Position numbers and translations under genes: made by a program. Shown piece by piece: positions 7,073 through 14,317 of a DNA stretch of 18,897 nucleotides. The DNA lies in assembly GCA_947624455.1 (NCBI GenBank), contig CANQKL010000012.1, forward strand, positions 1-18,897, read 5' to 3'. Source of the stretch: an uncultured Clostridia bacterium (GTDB lineage: Bacteria; Bacillota; Clostridia; UMGS1883). The notes beneath the pieces are model-generated. The model did not search any database. It had not been told where the DNA came from and saw nothing but the letters and a program-made list of their open reading frames with translations. The stretch's first letter is position 1. Every line of letters begins with the position of its first letter.

Positions 7073-7816
7073 GTGTACGGATTGCAAAAGGCATTGAGCT
7101 ATGTCCGCCGGGCGGTGGACACCTATAATATGATAAAGGAAAACGACCATGTGACCGTGGGAGTCTCCGGCGGCAAGGACAGTCTTGTGCTGCTGATGAC
7201 CCTGGCCCGGTTAAGGCGGTTTTATCCAAAGCCCTTTAGGCTGTCGGCGGTGACGCTGGATCTGGGATACGAGGATATGGACTACGGCCCTATTGCCCGG
7301 CTGTGCCAGGAGATAGACGTAGATTATCACATAAAAAAGACCGACATAAAGGAGATCGTGTTCGACATACGCAAGGAGAGCAATCCCTGCTCCCTGTGCG
7401 CAAAGCTCCGCAGGGGAGCGCTCCACGACGCGGCCTTGGAAATCGGGAGCCGCACGGTGGCTCTGGGCCATCACAACGACGACGTGATAAACACCTTTCT
7501 TATGAGCCTCATATTCGAGGGGCGGGTGAACTGCTTCTCCCCCGTCACCTATCTGGACCGCAAGGGCATAACCCTGATCCGCCCAATGATATATATGCCC
7601 GAGCGTTACTCCTCGGGTCTGGCCTCCCGGCTCGGCCTGCCAATAGTTAAAAATACCTGTCCCGCCAACGGCAACACCAAGCGTCAGTACATTAACGAGC
7701 TTGTCGCCCGGCTGGAAAAGGAGAATCCCGGCTTCAAGACCCGGGCCTTTACCGCCGTGGTGAACGGCAACGTGGGCGGCTTCGGCCTGCCGAAGGAGAA
7801 ACAGGACCATCAGTGA
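7073..7816 (+). CDS. TtcA-family tRNA thiolation enzyme (PP-loop ATPase)
   Basis: This 247-residue protein belongs to the PP-loop family that activates a tRNA base with ATP before sulfur transfer. The PP-loop SGGKDS is at residues 32-37. C106 and C109 (PCSLC) and a later C196 (NTCPANG) match the three cysteines that hold the [4Fe-4S] cluster in TtcA, which makes 2-thiocytidine at position 32. LGHHNDDVINTF and the short length also fit TtcA; TilS lacks this cysteine set and usually carries C-terminal domains. The start is uncertain: GTG at 7073 lies only two bases after GAAAAGG, while TTG at 7082 gives better spacing. The gene begins 30 bases after the CmpB-like gene and is probably in its operon. 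Automatic pipelines often mislabel such proteins TilS. Confidence 0.86.
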   Translation: MYGLQKALSYVRRAVDTYNMIKENDHVTVGVSGGKDSLVLLMTLARLRRFYPKPFRLSAVTLDLGYEDMDYGPIARLCQEIDVDYHIKKTDIKEIVFDIRKESNPCSLCAKLRRGALHDAALEIGSRTVALGHHNDDVINTFLMSLIFEGRVNCFSPVTYLDRKGITLIRPMIYMPERYSSGLASRLGLPIVKNTCPANGNTKRQYINELVARLEKENPGFKTRAFTAVVNGNVGGFGLPKEKQDHQ

Positions 7817-7843
7817 GGAATCGGCGCCGTTTTCCTTTATAAG

Positions 7844-7887
7844 GTAATAACGCTCCATAAGGCTAAGGCCTTATGGAGCGTTATTAC
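7844..7887. terminator. Perfect 20-base inverted repeat between convergent genes
   Basis: Two exact 20-base arms (7844-7863 and 7868-7887) flank the loop TAAG. The outer parts of the arms are AT-rich (GTAATAAC) and the inner parts GC-rich. It lies between the convergent TtcA-like and rpmB genes, 27 bases from the first stop and 17 from the second, so a bidirectional terminator is the simplest reading. Neither side has a clear T run, which lowers confidence in intrinsic termination. Confidence 0.6.
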
Positions 7888-7904
7888 AATAAGCCAAAGG
7901 GCTT

Positions 7905-8093
7905 TTACACGGCGCGAACTACCTTGTTGCTGCGAAGGCAGCGAGAGCAAACATGAATTGTCTTTGGTGTGCCGTTAACAAGAGCCTTGACGGTCCTCAC
8001 ATTGGGCTTCCACGCGCGGTTGGCCCTTCTGTGGGAGTGGGAAACCTTGATGCCGAAGGTCACGCCCTTGCCGCAGATATCGCACTTTGCCAT
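7905..8093 (-). CDS. rpmB: 50S ribosomal protein L28 (zinc-type)
   Basis: L28 is a small protein of the large ribosomal subunit. The 62-residue product has the family hallmarks: MAKCDICGKG at the start, SHSHRRANRAWKPN in the middle and HVCSRCLRSNKV near the end. C4, C7, C49 and C52 form a four-cysteine zinc-ribbon site, so this is the zinc-binding form; some bacteria also have a zinc-free paralogue used under zinc limitation. A strong AAGGAGGT precedes the ATG, and a good promoter lies upstream. It is a single-gene unit, convergent with the TtcA-like gene and divergent from cimA. Confidence 0.98.
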   Translation of the reverse strand: MAKCDICGKGVTFGIKVSHSHRRANRAWKPNVRTVKALVNGTPKTIHVCSRCLRSNKVVRAV

Positions 8094-8139
8094 AGCTATT
8101 ACCTCCTTAAATGATTCATTATCAAATCAATCGCAAATT

Positions 8140-8168
8140 ATTATAACAGATTTTTTTCCAAAATGCAA
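8140..8168 (-). promoter_or_regulatory. SigA-type promoter of rpmB
   Basis: On the - strand, TTGCAT (8163-8168), a 17-base spacer and a perfect TATAAT (8140-8145) precede rpmB. The leader is about 40 bases long. Confidence 0.8.
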
Positions 8169-8370
8169 GGGGTTTTTTAATATTTATCAAAAAATTTTTT
8201 GTTTGCCGCCGGAGCAAAATTTCAGCGTGGGCATCTATCGACCGCGCGGCCCGCTTTTTCCAAACCTTTCCCGTCAAAATTCGTCACTTTATACCGCTCG
8301 AGGACACGGTTTAACAGCGTCTAAAATCAAAAAAACTTAAAAATCCCTTGAACTCGGATAAAAAACAATG

Positions 8371-8399
8371 TTGACATATACGTCCTAACGCATTATAAT
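8371..8399 (+). promoter_or_regulatory. Consensus SigA promoter of the cimA-leuCDB operon
   Basis: TTGACA (8371-8376), a 17-base spacer and TATAAT (8394-8399) are a perfect match. The leader to the ATG at 8444 is only about 37 bases, too short for a T-box or a classical leader-peptide attenuator, so control, if any, should be by a DNA-binding protein. Confidence 0.9.
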
Positions 8400-8443
8400 G
8401 TAATGTATAATAATGATAACGAAAGGGACTGGTTACAGATTAA

Positions 8444-10024
8444 ATGAAGCTTCAAGTTCTGGACACGACTCTCCGCGACGGCGCGCAGTCGGCGACGGTG
8501 TCGTTCTCAATTCCCGACAAAATCAAAATCGTGCGGCTGCTGGATCAGTTGGGTATAGACCTGATCGAGGCGGGCAATCCCTTTTCCAATGTGAAGGATC
8601 GGGAGCTGTTCCGGGAGATCGCCAAATATCCCCTAAGCCACGCAAAGCTGGTGGCCTTCGGCAGCACAAGGCGGGTGGGCGTTTCCGCCGCTGAGGATGC
8701 GGCGTTAGAGGCCCTGATGGAAGCCGGCACAGAATATGTTTCCATTTTCGGCAAGGCTTGGGATCTCCATGTGAGCGAGGTTCTCCACACCACCCTCGAA
8801 GAAAATTTGGCTATGATAAGCGATACGGTGAGCTTTGCCGTGAGCCGGGGCAAGCGGGTGATTTTTGACGCCGAACACTTTTTTGACGGCTATAAGCGCA
8901 ATCCCGGCTACGCTCTCGAGGTTCTGCGCTCCGCGGACAGGGCCGGAGCCGAGGTCATCTGCCTCTGCGACACCAACGGCGGCACCTTTCCCGATGAAAT
9001 AGCCGAAATAACCCGAGCCGCCGTGGCGGCGGTGAACTGCTCCATAGGCATCCACACCCACAACGACAGCGGCATGGCCGTTGGCGCGGCGGTAATGGGA
9101 GCGCTGGCGGGGGCGAATCACGTTCAGGGTACGCTGAACGGCATAGGCGAACGCTGCGGCAACGCTAACCTCGCCACTATAATCGCGAATCTACAGCTCA
9201 AGAGAGGCTATGACATCCTCTCCCCCGCCCAGCTTGAAAGTCTCACCTCGGTGTGCCGGGGCGTAGCGGAGATAACAAATATAAGCATCAGCGGTATGCC
9301 TTATGTCAGCAAGGGAGCTTTCTCCCACAAGGGCGGTATGCACATCGACGCGGTGATGAAGCTGCCCCAGACCTTTGAGCATATCGACCCGTCAGTGGTT
9401 GGCAACGAGCGCACGCTGTTGGTCAGCGAGGTCGCCGGTAAGAGCGCCCTCATGCCCCTGCTTGCCAAAATCGACCCATCCATCGACCGCAATTCCCCGA
9501 AAATAAAGGATATAGTGGCGAGGATGAAGGAACTGGAATACAACGGCTATCAGTTCGAGGCCGCCGAGGCCAGCCTGGAACTGGAAATACGCCGGGTATT
9601 GGGGCTGACCCGACACTTCTTCGACATAGAGCGGTTCAGGGCCATGACAGAAAAGGACGGTATGGCCGAGGACGCTCTCATCGGCTACTCCACGGCTTTC
9701 GTCAAGGTGAACGTGGACGGCGAAAGCGAGATAACCGCCGCCGACAGCAGCGACGGTCCGGTAAACGCCCTGGACATCGCTCTGAGAAAGGCTTTGAAGC
9801 GGTTCTACCCCGACCTGGAAAGGATGCGACTGGTGGACTACAAGGTGCGAGTGCTGGATCAGTCGGCGGCGACGGGCGCCCGCGTAAGGGTGTTGGTGGA
9901 ATCCACCGACGGCGTTGACAGTTGGACCACGGTTGGCGTCAGCACCGACATAATAATGGCGTCAAGGAAGGCGCTTGAGGACTCGATCGAGTACAAGCTC
10001 CTCAAGGATAAAGCTAAAAAATAA
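8444..10024 (+). CDS. cimA: (R)-citramalate synthase
   Basis: CimA condenses pyruvate with acetyl-CoA to (R)-citramalate, the first step of threonine-independent isoleucine synthesis. The 526-residue product follows the CimA pattern: N-terminal LDTTLRDGAQ (R11, D12), FGSTRR, EHFFDGYKRNP, metal ligands H204 and H206 in IGIHTHND, GTLNGIGERCGNAN, and a C-terminal LeuA-type regulatory domain over roughly the last 130 residues, where isoleucine inhibition would act. The AEHFFDGYK motif and overall length favour citramalate synthase over 2-isopropylmalate synthase. The ATG at 8444 places the first motif where it belongs, though the nearest purine-rich site (AAAGGG, 8422-8427) is unusually distant. 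It heads an operon with leuC, leuD and leuB. A LeuA paralogue with pyruvate specificity is the same thing functionally. Confidence 0.93.
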   Translation: MKLQVLDTTLRDGAQSATVSFSIPDKIKIVRLLDQLGIDLIEAGNPFSNVKDRELFREIAKYPLSHAKLVAFGSTRRVGVSAAEDAALEALMEAGTEYVSIFGKAWDLHVSEVLHTTLEENLAMISDTVSFAVSRGKRVIFDAEHFFDGYKRNPGYALEVLRSADRAGAEVICLCDTNGGTFPDEIAEITRAAVAAVNCSIGIHTHNDSGMAVGAAVMGALAGANHVQGTLNGIGERCGNANLATIIANLQLKRGYDILSPAQLESLTSVCRGVAEITNISISGMPYVSKGAFSHKGGMHIDAVMKLPQTFEHIDPSVVGNERTLLVSEVAGKSALMPLLAKIDPSIDRNSPKIKDIVARMKELEYNGYQFEAAEASLELEIRRVLGLTRHFFDIERFRAMTEKDGMAEDALIGYSTAFVKVNVDGESEITAADSSDGPVNALDIALRKALKRFYPDLERMRLVDYKVRVLDQSAATGARVRVLVESTDGVDSWTTVGVSTDIIMASRKALEDSIEYKLLKDKAKK

Positions 10025-10045
10025 TATTGAAAAAGGTGATAGCAT

Positions 10046-11305
10046 ATGGGAATGACAATGACTCAGAAGATACTCGCCAAAAAGGCGGGACTCGATCAGG
10101 TGCGGGCCGACCAGCTTGTGCTGGTGAATCTTGACCTGTGCATGGCCAACGACGTTACCGGCCCTGTGGCGGTCAACGTATTTGAAAAGGCTGGTTTCAG
10201 CGTAAAATATCCGGACAAGGTCTGCTTTGTACTTGACCATTTTACCCCCAACAAGGACATAAAGAGCGCCCAGCAGTGCAAACAGGTTCGGGAGTTCGCC
10301 AAAAAATGGAACGTCAAAAAATACTTCGAGGGCGGCTGCGCGGGCGTTGAACACGCTATTCTCCCCGAAAAAGGCATAGTAAAGGCCGGCGACGCCATTA
10401 TAGGCGCCGACAGTCACACCTGCACCTACGGCGCCCTGAACGCTTTCAGCACCGGCGTCGGCTCTACGGATATGGCCGTCGGCATGGCCACCGGCAAGGC
10501 GTGGATGAAGGTGCCTCGGGCCCACCGCTTCAACCTCACGGGCAAGTTTGGCAAGAACACCTGCGGCAAGGACCTGATACTCTACATCATTTCCAAGATC
10601 GGCGTTGACGGCGCTCTCTACGCTTCGATGGAGTTCACCGGCCCCGGAGTGGGCGAACTCACCATGGACGAGCGCTTCACCATCGCAAATATGGCTATAG
10701 AGGCTGGCGCCAAGAACGGCATCTTCCCCGGCGACGAAAAGACCGAAGCTTATCTTAAGGCCGCCGGATGCAAGGATTATTCCTTTGTGACTCCCGACGA
10801 CGACGCTGTTTACGAGACCACCATGGAGATCGACCTTTCCCAGGTGCCTCAAATGGTGGCCTTCCCTCACCTGCCCGAAAACGGCAAGACCGTTCAGGAG
10901 GCCGAGGCTATGCGCATAAAGCTGGATCAGGTGGTCATCGGCAGCTGCACTAACGGCCGCTACAGCGACATGGAGATCGCGGCAAAAGTAATGGAGGGCA
11001 AGCACGTGGCCGACGGCGTTCGCTGTCTCATCATTCCCGCGACTCCCAAGATATGGACTGAATGTATGGATAACGGCCTGTTCAAGATTTTCATGGACGC
11101 GGGCTGTATAGTTTCTCCCCCCACCTGCGGTCCCTGCCTGGGCGGCCACATGGGGATACTGGCCGACGGAGAAAAGGCTATTTCAACCACCAACCGCAAC
11201 TTCGTGGGCCGCATGGGCCACGTTGATAGCGAGGTATATCTGGCTTCTCCGCTGGTGGCGGCGACCAGCGCTCTCACAGGTTATATAACCGCTCCGGCTG
11301 AATAA
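10046..11305 (+). CDS. leuC: 3-isopropylmalate/citramalate dehydratase large subunit
   Basis: LeuC with LeuD forms the aconitase-type isomerase that converts 2- to 3-isopropylmalate for leucine and citramalate to 3-methylmalate for isoleucine. The 419-residue length is that of the shorter LeuC/HacA-like class common in Clostridia and archaea. The [4Fe-4S] ligands are C301 (GSCTNGR), C361 and C364 (CGPCLGG). The motif DSHTCTYGALNAF is also typical. The ATG follows AAAGGTGAT with a short spacer, 21 bases after the cimA stop. Strict homoaconitase activity cannot be excluded from sequence, but the neighbours cimA, leuD and leuB make the branched-chain role nearly certain. Confidence 0.96.
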   Translation: MGMTMTQKILAKKAGLDQVRADQLVLVNLDLCMANDVTGPVAVNVFEKAGFSVKYPDKVCFVLDHFTPNKDIKSAQQCKQVREFAKKWNVKKYFEGGCAGVEHAILPEKGIVKAGDAIIGADSHTCTYGALNAFSTGVGSTDMAVGMATGKAWMKVPRAHRFNLTGKFGKNTCGKDLILYIISKIGVDGALYASMEFTGPGVGELTMDERFTIANMAIEAGAKNGIFPGDEKTEAYLKAAGCKDYSFVTPDDDAVYETTMEIDLSQVPQMVAFPHLPENGKTVQEAEAMRIKLDQVVIGSCTNGRYSDMEIAAKVMEGKHVADGVRCLIIPATPKIWTECMDNGLFKIFMDAGCIVSPPTCGPCLGGHMGILADGEKAISTTNRNFVGRMGHVDSEVYLASPLVAATSALTGYITAPAE

Positions 11306-11323
11306 GAGAAAGGACGTGATTTT

Positions 11324-11809
11324 ATGCAGATAAAAGGCAGCGTATTTAAATACGGCGACAATGTTGATACCGACGTTATCATTCCCGCCCGCTATCTCAA
11401 TGTCAGCGACGCAAAGCTCCTGAGCGAGCATTGCATGGAGGACATTGACCAGAGCTTCATCAAGGAGGTTCGCGAGGGGGACGTTATGGTGGGCGGCTTC
11501 AATTTTGGCTGCGGCTCCAGCCGCGAACACGCGCCCATCGCCATCAAAGCCAGCGGTATCAGCCTGGTCATCGCTAAAAGCTTTGCCCGCATTTTCTACC
11601 GCAACTCCATCAACATCGGCCTGCCCATCCTGGAGTGTGCCGAGTGCGTGGACGAAGCCGAGAAGGGCGACATCATCGAGGCGGATCTTTCCGCGGGCGT
11701 TATCAGGAACGTCACCAAGGGCAAGGAGTACAAAACCACTCCCTTTCCCGAGTTTATCCAGGAGATCATTAATGCGGGCGGTTTGACCAACTACGCCGCA
11801 AGAATGTAA
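11324..11809 (+). CDS. leuD: 3-isopropylmalate/citramalate dehydratase small subunit
   Basis: LeuD is the small swivelling subunit that completes the LeuCD isomerase. The 161-residue product is the short type that pairs with the shorter LeuC. It shows FKYGDNVDTDVIIPARYLN near the N terminus, the GCGSSREHAP substrate-binding loop at residues 62-71 and FARIFYRNSINIGLPILE after it. The ATG at 11324 lies nine bases after AGGA (11311-11314) and 18 bases after the leuC stop. It is third in the operon. Confidence 0.97.
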   Translation: MQIKGSVFKYGDNVDTDVIIPARYLNVSDAKLLSEHCMEDIDQSFIKEVREGDVMVGGFNFGCGSSREHAPIAIKASGISLVIAKSFARIFYRNSINIGLPILECAECVDEAEKGDIIEADLSAGVIRNVTKGKEYKTTPFPEFIQEIINAGGLTNYAARM

Positions 11810-11847
11810 TATACCCGCGTCACAGCGGAAAAACGGAGGTAATTACC

Positions 11848-12906
11848 ATGATAAAAAATATAGCGGTCATACCCGGCGACGGCATCGGCGAGGAAGTCAT
11901 AGCTCAAACCGTGAGAGTTTTGGACGCCGTGGGTGAAAAGTTTGGCCACAAATTCAACTACACATATCTCGAGGCTGGCGGCTGCGCCATTGACAGCACC
12001 GGCAAGCCCCTTCCGGAAGCTACTCTCGAAACCTGCAAAAAGAGCGACAGCGTGCTTCTCGGCGCGGTCGGCGGCCCTAAGTGGGATCACATTCCCGGCA
12101 TCCGCCCCGAGCAGGCTCTGTTGGGCCTTCGCGGAGGCTTGGGACTCTTCGCCAACCTTCGCCCCGCCATTATGTACGACCAGCTCAAGGAAGCCTGCCC
12201 TCTGAAAGAGTCCATAATCGACGGCGGTCTGGACATTATGATCGTGCGCGAACTCACCGGCGGCATTTACTTCGGAAAGAGCGGCCGCAGCGAGGACGGC
12301 CAGTCGGGCTACGACGTGGAGGAGTATTCCTTCTATGAGATCGAGCGGCTCCTGCGTCAGGCGGCTGAGATCGCCATGAAGCGCAACAAGCACGTGACAG
12401 TGGTGGACAAGGCCAACATTCTTGAAACTTCACGTATGTGGCGTGAGTGCGCCGCCAAGGTGTTCGCCGAGTATCCCGATATAAAGGTGGACTTCTTGTA
12501 TGTAGACAATGCCTCCATGCAGCTCGTCCGCAATCCCCGTCAGTTCGACGTAATTGCCACCAGCAACATCTTCGGCGACATACTTTCCGACGAGGCCAGC
12601 CAGATCACCGGCTCCATCGGTATGCTTCCCTCCGCCTCCCTGGGCGAAGGCAGCTTCGGTATGTATGAGCCGGTTCACGGCTCCGCCCCCGACATCGCTG
12701 GTAAGAATATCGCCAATCCTCTGGCCACTATCCTTTCCGGAGCCATGATGCTCCGCTACTCTTTTGGTATGCAGGCCGAGGCTGACGACATCGAGGCCGC
12801 CGTTGGCAAGGCCCTGGACGCGGGGTACCGCACAGCGGATATCGCTGGCGGCACAACGCCCATTGGCACCAAGGAAATGGGCGACGCGGTCATCAAGTAT
12901 CTCTAA
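11848..12906 (+). CDS. leuB: 3-isopropylmalate dehydrogenase
   Basis: LeuB oxidises and decarboxylates 3-isopropylmalate to 4-methyl-2-oxopentanoate, using NAD and a divalent metal. In the citramalate route it acts on 3-methylmalate to give 2-oxobutanoate. The 352-residue product has VIPGDGIGEEV at the N terminus, the substrate loop RELTGGIYFG, the active-site segment NIFGDILSDEAS and EPVHGSAPDIAGKNIANP, where D282 is the aspartate linked to NAD specificity. The ATG has GGAGGT eight bases upstream, 38 bases after leuD. It is the last gene of the operon; a strong terminator begins eight bases after its stop codon. Confidence 0.97.
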   Translation: MIKNIAVIPGDGIGEEVIAQTVRVLDAVGEKFGHKFNYTYLEAGGCAIDSTGKPLPEATLETCKKSDSVLLGAVGGPKWDHIPGIRPEQALLGLRGGLGLFANLRPAIMYDQLKEACPLKESIIDGGLDIMIVRELTGGIYFGKSGRSEDGQSGYDVEEYSFYEIERLLRQAAEIAMKRNKHVTVVDKANILETSRMWRECAAKVFAEYPDIKVDFLYVDNASMQLVRNPRQFDVIATSNIFGDILSDEASQITGSIGMLPSASLGEGSFGMYEPVHGSAPDIAGKNIANPLATILSGAMMLRYSFGMQAEADDIEAAVGKALDAGYRTADIAGGTTPIGTKEMGDAVIKYL

Positions 12907-12913
12907 TGAATAG

Positions 12914-12956
12914 TATACAATCCCGGGGCGTGTACCCGGGATTGTATATTTTTTAT
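12914..12956 (+). terminator. Intrinsic terminator of the cimA-leuCDB operon
   Basis: A perfect 14-base stem (12914-12927 with 12935-12948) closes the seven-base loop GCGTGTA and runs into TTTTTTAT. The inner 25 bases are the exact reverse complement of the core of the greA terminator. It lies between convergent leuB and mtaB; only the leuB side has a T tract. Confidence 0.9.
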
Positions 12957-12972
12957 CTAAATTGTGGAATCT

Positions 12973-14253
12973 TTACTCTAATTCTCCCCAGACCTCGCCG
13001 TTCTCATAGGCGGTGATTTTTACCGGAGCGATCCTGTCGGCTATATCCGCGCCCGAACGGACATGGACGCGAATATAGTTTTTGCTCAGGCCCTCGGCAA
13101 CGCCGTCTTTCATTTGTTCAAACAATACGGTTACGGTTTTGCCGATAAATCCGCGTTCAAACTTCTCCCGAAGCTCCTCCCCCACCTTTCCAAGGCGGGC
13201 GGCCCGCTCCTCCCTGACCGGATGGGGTACCTGCGGCATACGGGCGGCGACAGTCCCCCGGCGCTCGGAATATGGGAACACGTGTATCCGGGCAAAGGCC
13301 GCTCTTTTCGCGAAATCCACCGTTTCGGCAAACTCTTCCTCCGTCTCCTCCGGGAAGCCGCAAATAATGTCCGTTGTAACCGAACAGTCCGGCATGGCGG
13401 CCCGTATGCGGTTAAGCGTATCCAAATACCGCTCAGGAGTGTATTTGCGGTTCATGCGCTTGAGTACCGCGCCGCTCCCGCTTTGAAGGGAAATGTGGAA
13501 GTGGCGGCAGAGCTTTCCGCAGGCGGCGGCCCGCTCTATGAAATCATCTGTAAAAGCCCGGGGATCGATGCTGCTGATGCGTATGCGCTCGATTCCGTCA
13601 ACGTCGGCTACCGCCTCAATAACGTCTATAAGGCCGCGGCCATTATCTTTGCCATAGGAGGCCACATGGATACCGGTAAGCACCGCCTCCCTGTAGCCCA
13701 GTCCGGCCAGCCGCCGGGCCTCGGCGACAATATTTTCCAGCTTGCGCGAACGCACCGGACCTCGGACATAGGGGATGATGCAGTACGAGCAAAAATTGTC
13801 ACAGCCGTCCTGGATCTTTATATAGGCCCGGCTGCGCTCCTGACTGCCCATAGTCTCCAGCTCCTCAAATTCCCGTTCTTTCATTATATCGACCTGAGTA
13901 TCTGGCCTCTCTCCCCTAAGGGCCGCCTCCACCAGCTCATATATTTTGTGGCGCATGGCTGTGCCGACGACCAGATCTACCTCCTCCATGGCGGCGACCT
14001 CGTCCCGGGCGGTCTGGGCATAGCAGCCGGTTGCGACCACCAAAGCCTTGGGATTCAGCCGCTTTGCCCGGCGCAGGAGTTGGCGGCTTTTCCGGTCGCT
14101 AAGGTTGGTGACGGAACAGGTGTTCACCACATAGACGTCGCAAGGCTCGTCAAAAGAGCCTATCTCCGCCCCCTTTTCACGGAAAATGGCGGCGTAGGCG
14201 TCCGCCTCATACTGATTTACCTTGCATCCCAAAGCCGAAAATGCTGCCTTCAC
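12973..14253 (-). CDS. mtaB: tRNA t6A37 methylthiotransferase MtaB
   Basis: MtaB is a radical SAM enzyme that adds a methylthio group to threonylcarbamoyladenosine at tRNA position 37. The 426-residue product carries the N-terminal domain holding the auxiliary cluster (C10 in LGCKVNQYE, C46 in NTCSVTN, C77 in TGCYAQ). The radical SAM motif C151-C155-C158 (GCDNFCSYC) follows, then SLQSGSG, TTDIICGFPEET, FPYSERRGT and a C-terminal TRAM domain. The CKVNQYE form and the length point to MtaB, not MiaB or RimO. The GTG at 14253 has GAGGTGAGG just upstream. The open frame continues 33 codons further, but that part would translate a terminator hairpin, so it is rejected. No promoter is evident in front, so transcription may come from the Nudix gene. 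Confidence 0.95.
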   Translation of the reverse strand: MKAAFSALGCKVNQYEADAYAAIFREKGAEIGSFDEPCDVYVVNTCSVTNLSDRKSRQLLRRAKRLNPKALVVATGCYAQTARDEVAAMEEVDLVVGTAMRHKIYELVEAALRGERPDTQVDIMKEREFEELETMGSQERSRAYIKIQDGCDNFCSYCIIPYVRGPVRSRKLENIVAEARRLAGLGYREAVLTGIHVASYGKDNGRGLIDVIEAVADVDGIERIRISSIDPRAFTDDFIERAAACGKLCRHFHISLQSGSGAVLKRMNRKYTPERYLDTLNRIRAAMPDCSVTTDIICGFPEETEEEFAETVDFAKRAAFARIHVFPYSERRGTVAARMPQVPHPVREERAARLGKVGEELREKFERGFIGKTVTVLFEQMKDGVAEGLSKNYIRVHVRSGADIADRIAPVKITAYENGEVWGELE

Positions 14254-14256
14254 GGT

Positions 14257-14265
14257 CCTCACCTC
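14257..14265 (-). promoter_or_regulatory. Ribosome binding site supporting the GTG start of mtaB
   Basis: GAGGTGAGG on the - strand lies directly before the GTG at 14253, with eight bases between GAGG and the start. No ATG in frame has a comparable signal. Confidence 0.75.
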
Positions 14266-14276
14266 AAATAAAATAC

Positions 14277-14317
14277 AGTAAAAACATAAAATTCCGGGAC
14301 GCAGACCCGGAATTTTA
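14277..14317 (-). terminator. Intrinsic terminator downstream of the Nudix gene
   Basis: The perfect 12-base stem TAAAATTCCGGG (14287-14298 with 14306-14317) has a seven-base loop and, on the - strand, is followed by TGTTTTT. It resembles the greA terminator closely in stem, spacing and tail. It stands between the Nudix gene and mtaB, so it would end or attenuate transcription into mtaB. Confidence 0.82.

Larger units (their letters stand above)
8094..8443. other. Gene-free divergent region between rpmB and cimA
   Basis: These 350 bases hold the rpmB promoter and ribosome binding site at the left and the cimA promoter at the right. The 202 bases between them (8169-8370) are mostly AT-rich with short homopolymer runs and one GC-rich patch (8241-8253). 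I see no open frame with a ribosome binding site, no convincing hairpin with a T tract, no T-box and no leader peptide. Confidence 0.6.

Noticed and set aside
8413..8443. Leader peptide before cimA
   Set aside because: The frame from ATG 8413 runs on to 8694 inside cimA and has no run of Ile, Leu or Val codons.
9962..11149. 395-codon open frame on the - strand
   Set aside because: It is antisense to leuC and the end of cimA, whose identity is certain, and its translation matches nothing.
13063..14271. 402-codon open frame on the + strand
   Set aside because: It lies entirely opposite mtaB, has no recognisable family or ribosome binding site, and reflects GC-rich codon structure on the other strand.
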